From: Paenibacillus nanensis
GTDB taxonomy: Bacteria; Bacillota; Bacilli; Paenibacillales; Paenibacillaceae
Direction: 5' to 3'
Length of the DNA: 64,000 bases
NCBI RefSeq assembly: GCF_003583765.1
Contig: NZ_QXQA01000005.1
Span: 124,001 to 188,000 of the forward strand
Each line of letters opens with the position of its first letter. Within the stretch, counting starts at the first letter, position 1. The notes beneath the pieces are model-generated. The model was not told where the DNA came from and searched no databases. It saw nothing but the letters and a program-made list of their open reading frames with translations. This document shows, piece by piece, positions 45,625 through 53,957 of the stretch. A program made the position numbers and the translations under genes.

Positions 45625-46782
45625 ATGAAGCTTTTATCGATAGAACCAACGCCGAGCCCGAATTCCATGAAGCTTAACCTGGATGAGACGCTGCCGCGCG
45701 GACGCAGACTGACTTTTCTGGCGAGCGAAGCCGAGCAGGCGCCGGAGCCGCTCAAAGGCCTGCTTGGCATAGACGGCGTCAAAAGCGTATTCTGGACGGC
45801 GGATTTCATTGCGCTGGACCGCAAGCCAAGCGCTGATTGGGCGCGGATTCTCGCGGATGCGCGCGCGCTGCTCCAAGCCGATGGAGACGGCCAAAGCCAA
45901 TCAGGCGGCGGAGCCGGCGTCGCTACCGGCTTCGGCGAAGCGCAGGTTCTGGTTCAAATGTTCCGCGGCATACCGATCCAGGTCAGAGTCCGCATGAACG
46001 ACCGTGAGGTCCGTTCGGCGCTGCCCGCCAAATTCGCCGACGCGGTGAACGCTGCGGCAGGGTCCAGCATGATCCGGGAACGAAAGCTGGAGGAACTCGG
46101 CGTCCGTTATGGCGAGCCGGAGGAAATCGCGGAAGAAATCGTCCGGGAGCTCGATGCGACCTATACGGACGAGAGGCTGTCAGCACTGATCGCAGCCTCC
46201 CTCGAAGCAGGACCCGGTGAGCAGGCGTCGCCCGCTGCGCCTAGACCGGCGCCGCTTACTCTGGAAGAGACCGTGCAGGCGTTCCAATCCGACGATTGGC
46301 AGGTCCGTTACGCCGCGCTGGAGCGTTATGTCAGCGCACCGGAAGGGATTCCGCTGCTGGCGAAAGCGATCCGCGACGAGAACGCGTCGATCAGACGTCT
46401 AGCGGTCGTCTATCTGGGCGATCTTCGTTCGCCGGAGTCTCTGCCCCTCCTGTTCGAAGCGCTGAAAGACCGCTCTTCCTCCGTCAGAAGAACTGCCGGC
46501 GATACGTTGTCCGATATGGGTGACCCTGCCGCAATCGGACCGATGATCGAGGCGCTTAAGGATAAAAACAAGCTGGTGCGGTGGAGAGCCGCCAGGTTCC
46601 TGTATGAAGCCGGAGACGAGACGGCGATTGAAGCGCTCGAAGAAGCGGCGAACGACAGCGAATTCGAAGTGAAGCTGCAAGCCCAAATCGCGCTCGAGAG
46701 AATTAAGCGCGGCGAGGAAGCGGCCGGCTCGGTATGGCAGCAGATTACGGCCGCGCGCAATCAAGAGCAGGATATCAATTAA
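45625..46782 (+). CDS. Conserved virulence factor C-like protein (YpgR): NifU-N domain plus HEAT repeats
   Basis: 385 aa. N-terminal Nfu/NifU-N-like domain (about 1-90, IEPTPSPNSMKLNLDE), a middle 'virulence factor' region (about 105-190), and five or so HEAT-type repeats (about 215-375, e.g. DEIASIRRLAVVYLGDLRSPE-like units). Same architecture as B. subtilis YpgR and S. aureus CvfC. Function not established; a scaffold or iron-sulfur related role is suggested by the first domain. Ribosome site AAAGGAGGAA. Confidence 0.85.
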   Translation: MKLLSIEPTPSPNSMKLNLDETLPRGRRLTFLASEAEQAPEPLKGLLGIDGVKSVFWTADFIALDRKPSADWARILADARALLQADGDGQSQSGGGAGVATGFGEAQVLVQMFRGIPIQVRVRMNDREVRSALPAKFADAVNAAAGSSMIRERKLEELGVRYGEPEEIAEEIVRELDATYTDERLSALIAASLEAGPGEQASPAAPRPAPLTLEETVQAFQSDDWQVRYAALERYVSAPEGIPLLAKAIRDENASIRRLAVVYLGDLRSPESLPLLFEALKDRSSSVRRTAGDTLSDMGDPAAIGPMIEALKDKNKLVRWRAARFLYEAGDETAIEALEEAANDSEFEVKLQAQIALERIKRGEEAAGSVWQQITAARNQEQDIN

Positions 46783-46793
46783 TCGCTGCAAAA

Positions 46794-46849
46794 AAGCCCG
46801 CAAGACGCATTAGCCTTTGTCTGTAATGGCTAATAGGTCCTGCGGGCTT
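46794..46849. terminator. Terminator with nested inverted repeats
   Basis: Outer AAGCCCGCA/TGCGGGCTT and inner CATTAGCC/GGCTAATA arms, between convergent genes. Confidence 0.75.
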
Positions 46850-46864
46850 CTTATATTCACGCGC

Positions 46865-48052
46865 TTACTGGTAGCTCAAATGAATATTAACTAGCAGCGA
46901 TTCGTCGCTGCCGAATTTCTCGTAGCTGGCGCGGTAGCCGACCGCCACGCCGACGCCATCAAAAGCCGCTTTCAGAGCTTCGGGGAAAGCCTCCCCATCC
47001 TTATAGCGGAACTCCAAATTCGTCGTCCGCGAACGAACGGCAGTATGGATCTTGTCGCGGAGCTGCTCCTCGTCGGTTACCGTATGCGCTTCGTCGAACC
47101 AGTGCAAGCCAAGCGACAGCTTCAGCTTGTTGTAGCGCAGCGCGTCCTTCTCGCCGCTTTCTTGCACCAACGTCTCCACCGTATCCGCATAGGAGACGGC
47201 AGCAGCCGGATACGTCCTCGTCCACTGGTGGTCGGCGCGCAGCTCTTCATCCGTTTTCAAATAATACGTATACCGGATGCGGTCATCCTCCACGCCTATC
47301 GGATCATCCCATGTCAAATCAAGATGGTACCAAACGCCGTCCAGCTGCACCATATTCCAAGCGTGCTCGCCTGTATTTACCGTTCCTTCCGCGATAAGCA
47401 CCGGTATGCCGGCTTTATCCAGCATACGGTAACCAAGTAGCGTATAGCCCTGGCAGACCGCTTTGCCGAGGGAAACGGCGTTGTAAGCCGTGTAATAATT
47501 CAAAGACTGATCGTATTCCACATGCGTAACGACCCAGTCATGGATCGCCTTCACTTTCTCATGATCGTTCATTTCGGGCCTTAAAATTTCGGCCAGAGCC
47601 TCTTCAATGACGCGGTCGACCTCCGCCGTCTGCTCAAGCGTCTCGCGATACCGCGCCTCTACTGTAATGGTCGATTTATTGCCCCAGCTGCGTATGGTGT
47701 AGATGTACGATTCCAAAATATAAGCCGAATAATCATCATGCCTTAGCGCATCGCGAATGATGCTAGTCATGTTTTCCGAAAGCTTCTTTTTGTCCCCCGT
47801 ATAGGTCACCGAAAACCGCTCGGAACGCTCCTTGAATCCTGCCGCGAGCTCAAGCTCCAGCTTGCCGTAAGGCCGCTCCGTCTGGGCATTGCCGCCATCC
47901 AGCTTTTGAAGCGTCACCCGCTCCCCTTCAGCCGGCTCCATCGCAACCTCCGACTTCGCGAACTTCGGGAACAAATCCAGCTTCTGGTCGAGACTGTATG
48001 CCGCTAAGACGATCACAACAAGCAACAGCAGCCTGGCCATTCCTTTTCGCAT
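46865..48052 (-). CDS. Membrane-anchored transglutaminase-like protein
   Basis: 395 aa from the ATG at 48052 (GAGGAGG). One N-terminal transmembrane segment (LLLLVVIVLAAYS), then a transglutaminase-like (papain-fold) domain: AVCQGYTLLGYR (catalytic Cys), GEHAWNMVQLDG (His), HLDLTWDDP (Asp). The active triad is complete. Such exported proteins are protease- or crosslink-like; substrate unknown. Precedes no obvious operon partner. Confidence 0.88.
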   Translation of the reverse strand: MRKGMARLLLLVVIVLAAYSLDQKLDLFPKFAKSEVAMEPAEGERVTLQKLDGGNAQTERPYGKLELELAAGFKERSERFSVTYTGDKKKLSENMTSIIRDALRHDDYSAYILESYIYTIRSWGNKSTITVEARYRETLEQTAEVDRVIEEALAEILRPEMNDHEKVKAIHDWVVTHVEYDQSLNYYTAYNAVSLGKAVCQGYTLLGYRMLDKAGIPVLIAEGTVNTGEHAWNMVQLDGVWYHLDLTWDDPIGVEDDRIRYTYYLKTDEELRADHQWTRTYPAAAVSYADTVETLVQESGEKDALRYNKLKLSLGLHWFDEAHTVTDEEQLRDKIHTAVRSRTTNLEFRYKDGEAFPEALKAAFDGVGVAVGYRASYEKFGSDESLLVNIHLSYQ

Positions 48053-48187
48053 ACGTTCCTCCTCAAATGGTTCACGTAAGTGAAACATACTTCGAAAGCG
48101 TAGGCGCTTCACGCCTATTCCTACCATCATATGCTTGGATATAAAAATCATGCTAGATTGCGGCGCCGTTTTCGCTTCCGATTACCG

Positions 48188-48823
48188 TTATAGGGATGCA
48201 GCAGCCTCCGTGAAAGCCCGCGCGCGATCCGTCACAAGGTCGAACCGGCCTTCCTTCACCCATTCCATGTTAACGAGCTTGCCGCCCATACCGACCGCAT
48301 TCGCGCCCGCGGCAAAATAATCCTTTATATTGTGCATATCCACACCGCCCGTCGCCAAGATCGGCACATCGTTCAGCGGGCCTCGTATCTCCTTCAAGTA
48401 GCCCGTTCCAAGCGTCCCCATCGGGAACAGCTTAACCGCGTCGGCTCCTGCTTTTATCGCCTTTACGATTTCGGTCGGCGTCATCACGCCCGGCCAGACG
48501 GAGATGCCGCGCCCGCGCCCATAAGCGATAACCTCTTCATCTAGGTTCGGCGAGATAAGAAACTGCGCGCCCGCCGCCACCGCTTCTTCCGCCTTCCTCA
48601 CGTCGATGACGGTTCCGGCGCCGATTCGCGCTTCCGCGCCGAATTTCTCGCGCCAACGGCTGATCATAGCCGGCGCTCCGTCCGTATTCATCGTGATCTC
48701 CATCAGCCGAATGCCGCCGTCGATCAATGCTCTGGCCGTATCGTCCGCGCGGCCGTCCTCGATTCCGCGAAGGATGGCGACGATTTTATGTTCGAGCAGT
48801 TCGTTCAGCATACTATTCATCAT
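48188..48823 (-). CDS. eda: KDPG/KHG aldolase (Eda)
   Basis: 211 aa. Class I aldolase: Glu in LMEITMN (E42), GAGTV, Schiff-base Lys in AVKLFPMG (K131) and LATGGVDMHN. Splits 2-keto-3-deoxy-6-phosphogluconate into pyruvate and glyceraldehyde 3-phosphate. Its start overlaps the mutY stop by 11 bp, an arrangement suggesting co-transcription although the functions are unrelated. Confidence 0.93.
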   Translation of the reverse strand: MMNSMLNELLEHKIVAILRGIEDGRADDTARALIDGGIRLMEITMNTDGAPAMISRWREKFGAEARIGAGTVIDVRKAEEAVAAGAQFLISPNLDEEVIAYGRGRGISVWPGVMTPTEIVKAIKAGADAVKLFPMGTLGTGYLKEIRGPLNDVPILATGGVDMHNIKDYFAAGANAVGMGGKLVNMEWVKEGRFDLVTDRARAFTEAAASL

Positions 48824-50000
48824 GGCTTGCTCCTCTCCAATACTCGCGTAAAATTCGAATAAATAGATTCGGGAATGGCAGCTTGTCCATCTCCTCGCGC
48901 CCTATCCAGCGATATTCGGCGCGCTCCGCCGTCTCGTATTGCTCTCTGGATTCCGCAGCCGCAGACCAATCTTGGAAAGCGGTATAGACCTCGCCCAGAT
49001 CCGCGGTATATACACGCATATACCAATGAATATGACTGAACACATGATCCGCGTCCGTGAACCATCCGGTCGGTCGGACAAGCAAGCCCGTTTCTCCTTC
49101 CAGCATGCGGGTTACCGATTCGGCAAGCGCACCGCTTTCCTTCGGTATACCAGCCTGTTCCCAACCGTCCTTCACATCCTCCAGCAGCATATGCGGCAGC
49201 TCCCACATCTGGGCAAGCAATCCCGTATCCGGCCGCCTGCGGACGAGCACCTTCCCTGCATGCTCTCCGCTGCCTTCCACGATGACCGACAGCCGATATT
49301 CGGGACGGGGAGGCTTCGCTTTTGTTTTGATCGGAAGCTCCGACTCTCTGCCGGCAAGCCTTGCTTCGCAATGCTCCATAACCGGGCATGGCAGGCAGCT
49401 TGGCGATTTGGGCGTACACACAAGCGCTCCCAATTCCATCAAAGCCTGATTGAAATCACCCGCCGCTCCTTCCGGAATAAGCGACGCCGCCAGCTTCTCG
49501 ATGCCGATTCTCGTTTTTGGTTTGGCGATATCGTCCTCCAAGCAGAAATAGCGGGACAGCACCCGCATCACATTGCCGTCGACTGCCGGCTCCGGCCGGT
49601 TAAACGCGATGCTCATAATCGCTCCTGCCGTATACGGGCCAACGCCCTTTAAGCCTGCTACCGCATCTTTATTATCCGGTATGATGCCGTTATACAGCTC
49701 CATGACCATTTTTGCGCCAGCCTGCAAGTTTCTTGCCCGGGAATAATAGCCGAGACCTTCCCAGCACTTCAGCACCTCTTCCTCAGGCGCTTCGGCCAAA
49801 GCTTGTACGGTCGGGAAGCTGGCCATAAACCGTTCGAAATATGGAATGACCGTATCCACCCTGGTCTGCTGCAGCATAATTTCCGACACCCAAATTCGGT
49901 ATGGATCCCGGTTCTTCCGCCACGGCAAGTCCCGGTTTCCCCGTCTATACCAGGCTAGCAGCTCCTCGCTGAAATATGTTTTTGCAATTTGAGTTGTCAT
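48813..50000 (-). CDS. mutY: A/G-specific adenine glycosylase MutY
   Basis: 395 aa. HhH-GPD domain with MLQQTRVDTVIPYF, GLKGVGPYTAGAIMS and PAVDGNVMRVLSR (catalytic Asp), 4Fe-4S ligands C-x6-C-x2-C-x5-C in CTPKSPSCLPCPVMEHC, and a C-terminal NUDIX-like domain that recognises 8-oxoG. Removes adenine opposite 8-oxoguanine. First gene ahead of eda. Confidence 0.95.
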   Translation of the reverse strand: MTTQIAKTYFSEELLAWYRRGNRDLPWRKNRDPYRIWVSEIMLQQTRVDTVIPYFERFMASFPTVQALAEAPEEEVLKCWEGLGYYSRARNLQAGAKMVMELYNGIIPDNKDAVAGLKGVGPYTAGAIMSIAFNRPEPAVDGNVMRVLSRYFCLEDDIAKPKTRIGIEKLAASLIPEGAAGDFNQALMELGALVCTPKSPSCLPCPVMEHCEARLAGRESELPIKTKAKPPRPEYRLSVIVEGSGEHAGKVLVRRRPDTGLLAQMWELPHMLLEDVKDGWEQAGIPKESGALAESVTRMLEGETGLLVRPTGWFTDADHVFSHIHWYMRVYTADLGEVYTAFQDWSAAAESREQYETAERAEYRWIGREEMDKLPFPNLFIRILREYWRGASHDE

Positions 50001-50109
50001 CTATCGGTTCCTTCCGCAAGGTTGTTAGAATTCTCGTTATCCTCTATTATACGAATTATATGACGGAATGCCTATGGACAGCATTGACACAGAGAAGAGG
50101 GGGATACGA

Positions 50110-50463
50110 ATGACAGCCATTCATCGAGCTCAAGCTTATTTCGTTAAAATATTGGGAGCCGCCGCTATATTGGCTCTAGCGGCAGGATGCGGCGGAGGCG
50201 GGGTCTCGAAGACGGACGCCCTTCAGGATGCGCCAAGCGAGGTAGCCGCGTTGTACAAAGCGGAATGTCTCAGCTGCCATGGCAATGACCTGCAGGGACG
50301 TGTGGGGCCGAATACGAATTTGGAGAAGGTCGGCTCACGGATGAGCGCGGATGAAATCGTCGCCCAAATCGAGCAGGGAGAAGGCGTTATGCCCGCCTTC
50401 GCAGACCAGCTGACGAAAGAACAGATTCAAGGCCTCGCTGATTGGCTGAGCGGGAAGAAATAA
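50110..50463 (+). CDS. Lipoprotein c-type cytochrome (CccB-like)
   Basis: 117 aa from the ATG at 50110 (GAGGGGG). Lipobox LAAGC (Cys27) anchors it to the outer face of the membrane. Heme site CLSCH and Met ligand in GVMPAF. Small electron-transfer cytochrome of the c551 type, as in Bacillus CccB/CccA, donating electrons to an oxidase. Upstream 14 in-frame codons are likely untranslated. Confidence 0.92.
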   Translation: MTAIHRAQAYFVKILGAAAILALAAGCGGGGVSKTDALQDAPSEVAALYKAECLSCHGNDLQGRVGPNTNLEKVGSRMSADEIVAQIEQGEGVMPAFADQLTKEQIQGLADWLSGKK

Positions 50464-50481
50464 AGGATGTGCCGGACATAA

Positions 50482-50516
50482 AAAAGCTGTCTGCGCTTAG
50501 CGGCGAGACAGCTTTC
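50482..50516. terminator. Terminator between convergent genes
   Basis: AAAGCTGTCT ... AGACAGCTTT, between cytochrome and the small gene at 50530. Confidence 0.8.
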
Positions 50517-50529
50517 ATCTATTCGTGTC

Positions 50530-50757
50530 CTAATATCCGATAAAATGTCCATTCAGCTTCGGCGATCTCAGCCGTTCATCCACAGTAGGACCGGCATACG
50601 TCCAGTTTGTGTCGCCCATTTGAGGATGAGAAGGGAATAAATCGCCTTGCACAAGCAGCAAATCATCGCCCCATTCGCTCAAGTACACGCCTTCATACTC
50701 CACCCATTGCCCTGATTTGAACCGGCGCTTCGCGCCATCCTGACGCTTTCTGTCCAT
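50530..50757 (-). CDS. Small protein, possibly YjzC-like
   Basis: 75 aa from the second ATG at 50757, better spaced from AAGGGAGA than the ATG at 50763. Pattern FKSGQWVEYEGVYLSEWG ... LVQGDLFPSHP ... NWTYAG resembles the YjzC family (F-GQ-GVY ... GDRFP ... WTY), but this is a weak match from memory. Function unknown. Confidence 0.6.
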   Translation of the reverse strand: MDRKRQDGAKRRFKSGQWVEYEGVYLSEWGDDLLLVQGDLFPSHPQMGDTNWTYAGPTVDERLRSPKLNGHFIGY

Positions 50758-50813
50758 GGCCATTCTCCCTTCGACTGATACTTGCTATATTACATGCAAG
50801 TATAGGCCAAAGG

Positions 50814-51212
50814 TTACGGTTTTATCCGCTCCACAACCGCAAACGCCGATGCAAGCGCCTTCTCATGGGTAATCGTCAAATGGACGGCCGTTTCCTCGGC
50901 ATTCAGCCGCAGCTTCTCCCAGGCCTTCTCTGAAAGCACGACATAAGGCTTGCCGCTGACGTCCCTTCTAATATCCATATCTTCGAAGTTAAGCAGCCCG
51001 CCAATCCCGCAGCCGAAAGCTTTGGAGATCGCTTCCTTGGCGGCGAACCGGCCCGCGACGAATTGGTGCAGCCGTGCGCCGCTATAAGACCGCGCCGTCT
51101 CCTGCTCTTGCTCGGTCAAAATCCGCTGCAGAAAACGTCCGCCATGCCTGCTTCCCAGCGTACCCGATATGCGCGTCACGTCCGTCAGATCATGTCCAAT
51201 TCCAATAATCAC
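50814..51212 (-). CDS. acpS: Holo-[acyl-carrier-protein] synthase AcpS
   Basis: 132 aa starting at GTG 51212, giving MIIGIGHDLTDVTRI. Asp in GIGHDL and Glu in RFAAKEAISKAFG bind Mg2+; C-terminal LTITHEKALASAFAVVE is typical. Transfers phosphopantetheine from CoA to acyl carrier protein. Transcribed from its own promoter (51242-51270), which lies between the gene and repeat array A. Confidence 0.95.
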   Translation of the reverse strand: MIIGIGHDLTDVTRISGTLGSRHGGRFLQRILTEQEQETARSYSGARLHQFVAGRFAAKEAISKAFGCGIGGLLNFEDMDIRRDVSGKPYVVLSEKAWEKLRLNAEETAVHLTITHEKALASAFAVVERIKP

Positions 51213-51241
51213 GCGCAAGCGCCCCCTTTTCCATGAAGGTG

Positions 51242-51270
51242 ACATTAGCAGAAGGAACCGGAGATGTCAA
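51242..51270 (-). promoter_or_regulatory. Promoter of acpS
   Basis: Minus strand -35 TTGACA (51265-51270), 17-bp spacer, -10 TAATGT (51242-51247); start near 51235, about 23 bp before the GTG. Lies immediately downstream of repeat array A. Confidence 0.75.
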
Positions 51271-51278
51271 GAATGAGC

Positions 51279-51942
51279 GCCGCAGCCGCGGGCACGGGCT
51301 TTGCAAGGGCGTTTTTCGCCATTGCAGCTTCCGCAGGCGCGGGCACGGGCTTTGCAAGGGCGCTTTTCGCCATTGCAGCCTACGCAGCCGCGGGCGCGGG
51401 CTTGGCAATGGCGCTTTTCGCCATTGCAGCCTACGCAAGCGCGGGCACGGGCTTTGCAAGGGCGTTTTTCGCCATTGCAGCTTCCGCAGCCGCGGGCGCG
51501 GGCTTTGCAAGGGCGCTTTTCGCCTTTGCAGCCTACGCAAGCGCGGGCACGGGCTTTGCAAGGGCGCTATTCGCCATTGCAGCTTCCGCAGCCGCGGGCG
51601 CGGGCTTTGCAATGGCGCTTTTCGCCTTTGCAGCTTCCGCAGCCGCGGGCGCGGGCTTGGCAATGGCGCTTTTCGCCTTTGCAGCCTACGCAAGCGCGGG
51701 CGCGGGCTTTGCAAGGGCGCTTTTCGCCTTTGCAGCTTCCGCAGGCGCGGGCGCGGCTTGGCAATGGCGCTTTTCGCCATTGCAACCTCCGCAGCCGCGG
51801 GGGCAGGCTTTGCAAGGGCGTTTTTCGCCATTGCAGCCTCCGCAGCCGCGGGCACGGGCTTTGCAAGGGCGCTTTTCGCCATTGCAGCTTCCGCAGCCGC
51901 GGGCACGGGCTTTGCAAGGGCGCTTTTCGCCATTGCAGCTCC
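51279..51942. repeat. Repeat array A: 51-bp hairpin repeats, 12 complete units plus partial ends
   Basis: Units begin (at AAGGGCG or AATGGCG) at 51305, 51356, 51407, 51458, 51509, 51560, 51611, 51662, 51713, 51763, 51814, 51865 and, partial, 51916. The ninth unit is 50 bp because of a single-base deletion (about 51756). Each unit has GCAA(G/T)GGCG, a T-rich 5-nt loop and CGCC(A/T)TTGC; copies such as that at 51407 pair perfectly. The remaining 28 bp (AGCTTCCGCAGCCGCGGGCA...) is GC-rich. It lies between the nadE terminator and the acpS promoter. No stops occur in several frames simply because 51 is a multiple of 3. Confidence 0.92.
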
Positions 51943-51956
51943 CCGCCGCCCCCGAC

Positions 51957-51983
51957 AAAAGAAGGCTGCCGGCCGGCAGCCTC
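51957..51983 (-). terminator. Terminator-like palindrome after nadE
   Basis: Perfect 20-bp palindrome AGGCTGCCGGCCGGCAGCCT (51963-51982) with TTCTTTTG following on the minus strand. Lies directly next to array A. Confidence 0.65.
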
Positions 51984-51988
51984 CTAAA

Positions 51989-52026
51989 GCGCCGATCCCG
52001 GACAACTAGATGCCCGGGATCGGCGC
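51989..52026. other. 13-bp stem spanning the nadE stop codon
   Basis: GCGCCGATCCCGG (51989-52001) pairs with CCGGGATCGGCGC (52014-52026), with the nadE stop (52006-52008) in the loop. It precedes the terminator palindrome and may protect the mRNA 3' end or contribute to termination. Confidence 0.7.
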
Positions 52027-52815
52027 GCGTTTATGCTCTGTCTTCAAGTAATGCTTCTCCAGCTTCTCGCGAACTTCCGGCGCGATTTCTTTGCCTTCGA
52101 GATAGTCGCTGTTATCGTCGTACTTGATTCCCAGCTCATTCTCGTCCGTCTGGCCTTCCCACAGACCCGCAGTAGGGGCTTTTTGCAGCACGCTGTCCGG
52201 TACGCCGAGATATGCCGCGATTTGGCGAATCTGGCGTTTGTTCAGGGAACTGAGCGGCGTAATATCTACTGCGCCGTCCCCCCACTTGGTGAAGAAGCCG
52301 GTCAGCGCCTCCGACGCATGATCCGTGCCCACGACAAGGAGATTCAGATCGAAAGCAAGCGCATACTGCATCACCATTCGCGTTCTGGCCTTTACATTGC
52401 CCTTGCCGCCCCGGCTAAGATGCCGGGACATGCCGATTGCCTTGAAGCTGTATTCCACTTCAAGCGCAATCTCGTCGACGGCTTCCTCGATGTTCGTTTC
52501 AGCCTTATATTTCAGATCAAAGGCTTCCGCGACGGCATAGCTGTCCGCGATATCCTCCTGCTCGCCATAGGGCTGAAACACGCCTAGCGTCATATATTCC
52601 CTGCCGGTCTCGGCTGTCAGCTCATCCGTTGCCCGCTTGCATAGACCCGTCGCGACCGCGCTGTCAATCCCGCCGCTAATCGCAATCAGCAAGCCGGTCG
52701 CCTTGACATCCAGCACATATTGCTTCAAGAAATCCACTCTTCTGCGGACTTCTTCCTCGGGGTCGATTACCGGCTTTACGCCGAACCGTTCAATGATTTG
52801 CTCCTGCAACGTCAT
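52006..52815 (-). CDS. nadE: Ammonia-dependent NAD+ synthetase NadE
   Basis: 269 aa, the length of the ammonia-dependent bacterial form. P-loop ISGGIDSAVATGL near 43-55, GMSRHLSRGGKGNVKARTRM and VGTDHASEALTGFFTKWGDGA as expected. Makes NAD from deamido-NAD with ATP and ammonia. Starts 13 bp after a bacilliredoxin gene, so probably the second gene of a two-gene unit. Confidence 0.95.
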   Translation of the reverse strand: MTLQEQIIERFGVKPVIDPEEEVRRRVDFLKQYVLDVKATGLLIAISGGIDSAVATGLCKRATDELTAETGREYMTLGVFQPYGEQEDIADSYAVAEAFDLKYKAETNIEEAVDEIALEVEYSFKAIGMSRHLSRGGKGNVKARTRMVMQYALAFDLNLLVVGTDHASEALTGFFTKWGDGAVDITPLSSLNKRQIRQIAAYLGVPDSVLQKAPTAGLWEGQTDENELGIKYDDNSDYLEGKEIAPEVREKLEKHYLKTEHKRAPIPGI

Positions 52816-52828
52816 GATACTGCTCCTA

Positions 52829-53260
52829 TTAGCAATACTTATTAAATGCCTCTGTCAGATCAGCTGCGATTTCAACTGCGGAGCGGTTCTCGATTTGATG
52901 GCGCTCAATAAAATGTACAAGCTCTCCGTCCTTCATAAGCGCGATGGATGGTGAAGATGGCGGATACGGCGCAAAATATTCGCGAGCTTTCGCCGTAGCT
53001 TCCTTATCTTGACCTGCAAACACTGTGAACAAATGATCCGGAAGCTTCTCGTTCTGAAGAGCTTGCGCTACGCCAGGACGGCATTGGCCAGCCGCGCAGC
53101 CGCAAACGGAATTGATCACGACAAGCGCCGTTCCTTTGGCGTCCGGCAGGTTCGCTTCCACCTCTTCAGGCGTGCGAAGTTCCTTTATTCCAAGATTCGT
53201 AAGCTCGTCTCTCATCGGCTGGATCATGTCCAGCATATATCTTTCGAATGACATCGACAT
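52829..53260 (-). CDS. Bacilliredoxin (BrxA/BrxB family)
   Basis: 143 aa from the ATG at 53260 (AAGGAG at 10 bp). DUF1094/YphP-YqiW family signature SVCGCAAGQCRPGV with Cys53-Gly-Cys55 as redox pair and a nearby Cys60; FAGQDKEATAKARE and PPSSPSIALMKDGE are typical. Removes bacillithiol from S-bacillithiolated proteins. Upstream of nadE on the same transcript. Confidence 0.93.
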   Translation of the reverse strand: MSMSFERYMLDMIQPMRDELTNLGIKELRTPEEVEANLPDAKGTALVVINSVCGCAAGQCRPGVAQALQNEKLPDHLFTVFAGQDKEATAKAREYFAPYPPSSPSIALMKDGELVHFIERHQIENRSAVEIAADLTEAFNKYC

Positions 53261-53293
53261 GTTGTGCACACTCCTTCAATGCTTTTTTTAGCT

Positions 53294-53323
53294 ATTATAA
53301 CGCCCCTTACGAAAATAAAGCAA
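53294..53323 (-). promoter_or_regulatory. Promoter of the bacilliredoxin-nadE unit
   Basis: Minus strand -35 TTGCTT (53318-53323), 18-bp spacer, -10 TATAAT (53294-53299). The -35 overlaps the foot of the terminator hairpin at 53321-53345. Confidence 0.7.
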
Positions 53324-53345
53324 CCGGAGTTCAAGACTCCGGTTG
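53321..53345 (-). terminator. Terminator after the DUF3905-like gene
   Basis: CAACCGGAGT TCAAG ACTCCGGTTG (10-bp arms); minus strand continues with TTTATTTT. Confidence 0.8.
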
Positions 53346-53364
53346 CCCCTTTTCCTCCATGCCC

Positions 53365-53748
53365 CTATGAGCGGGCTGGATCATCTATACCGCTTGCCGC
53401 ATCCTCCTCGGGATGGAGGAATCTGCCCGGCTCCGGCGCAATGCCCTTCTCGAAATAGTCCCTATTCTCCGACGACAGAAATCCGATGTCCTTGAAAGGA
53501 TGAACCCACTCATCCCCCGACATGATTGCCGGATCCGTCTCGGTGCTCCATTGTTCAAGCGGAGATTGCTCCGACTCATACATATGGTCGCCGATCACAA
53601 CGCCATATTGATTGACAAAGGGAGCCTCGGGACCTCTTCCTTTACGGAATTGCGGCAAAAATTCGATTTCGTACGGGTCCAGGGCCGGATCGTCGCTTCC
53701 GCTTGCCTCTCCGAACACATCCTTACCCTCTCCTGTATCGTTCACCAC
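53365..53748 (-). CDS. DUF3905-like hypothetical protein
   Basis: 127 aa, acidic, no membrane segment. The segment FVNQYGVVIGDHMYESEQSP followed by LEQWSTETDPA and DEWVHPFKDIGF matches my memory of the DUF3905 family of endospore formers. Function unknown. Follows the small gene at 53766 by 17 bp. Confidence 0.75.
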   Translation of the reverse strand: MVNDTGEGKDVFGEASGSDDPALDPYEIEFLPQFRKGRGPEAPFVNQYGVVIGDHMYESEQSPLEQWSTETDPAIMSGDEWVHPFKDIGFLSSENRDYFEKGIAPEPGRFLHPEEDAASGIDDPARS

Positions 53749-53765
53749 CTAACCTCCTTCAATAC

Positions 53766-53903
53766 TTAGGTGGATGGACGATTCGGTCCGTTAAGCTTCT
53801 TATCGATGCCGAGCGTTTCTGCGCCGCCGACTCTCGCTTTGTTCTGCGCGGCCTGCTGCTTTTGCTGCAAGGAATCATTGCTTCCCTTAACGCGATCTGT
53901 CAT
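53766..53903 (-). CDS. Small hydrophilic protein, spore-protein-like
   Basis: 45 aa from the ATG at 53903 (AAGGAGGAG). Gln/Lys/Asn-rich, ending LGIDKKLNGPNRPST. Such short, hydrophilic proteins ending in NGPNRP are reminiscent of small acid-soluble spore proteins, but I cannot assign a family. Lies between the sensor kinase and DUF3905 genes on the same strand. Confidence 0.55.
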   Translation of the reverse strand: MTDRVKGSNDSLQQKQQAAQNKARVGGAETLGIDKKLNGPNRPST

Positions 53904-53957
53904 GAGCTTCTCCTCCTTTTCGGATGCGGCTGCCGGGAGCGGCACCGCTCTTTCCAA

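Noticed and set aside
51190-52127. Long reading frames on both strands across array A (Ala/Lys- and Arg-rich proteins)
   Set aside because: They arise because a 51-bp repeat without stops is open in several frames; they overlap nadE and acpS and lack ribosome sites, and a 1-base deletion changes the frame mid-array.
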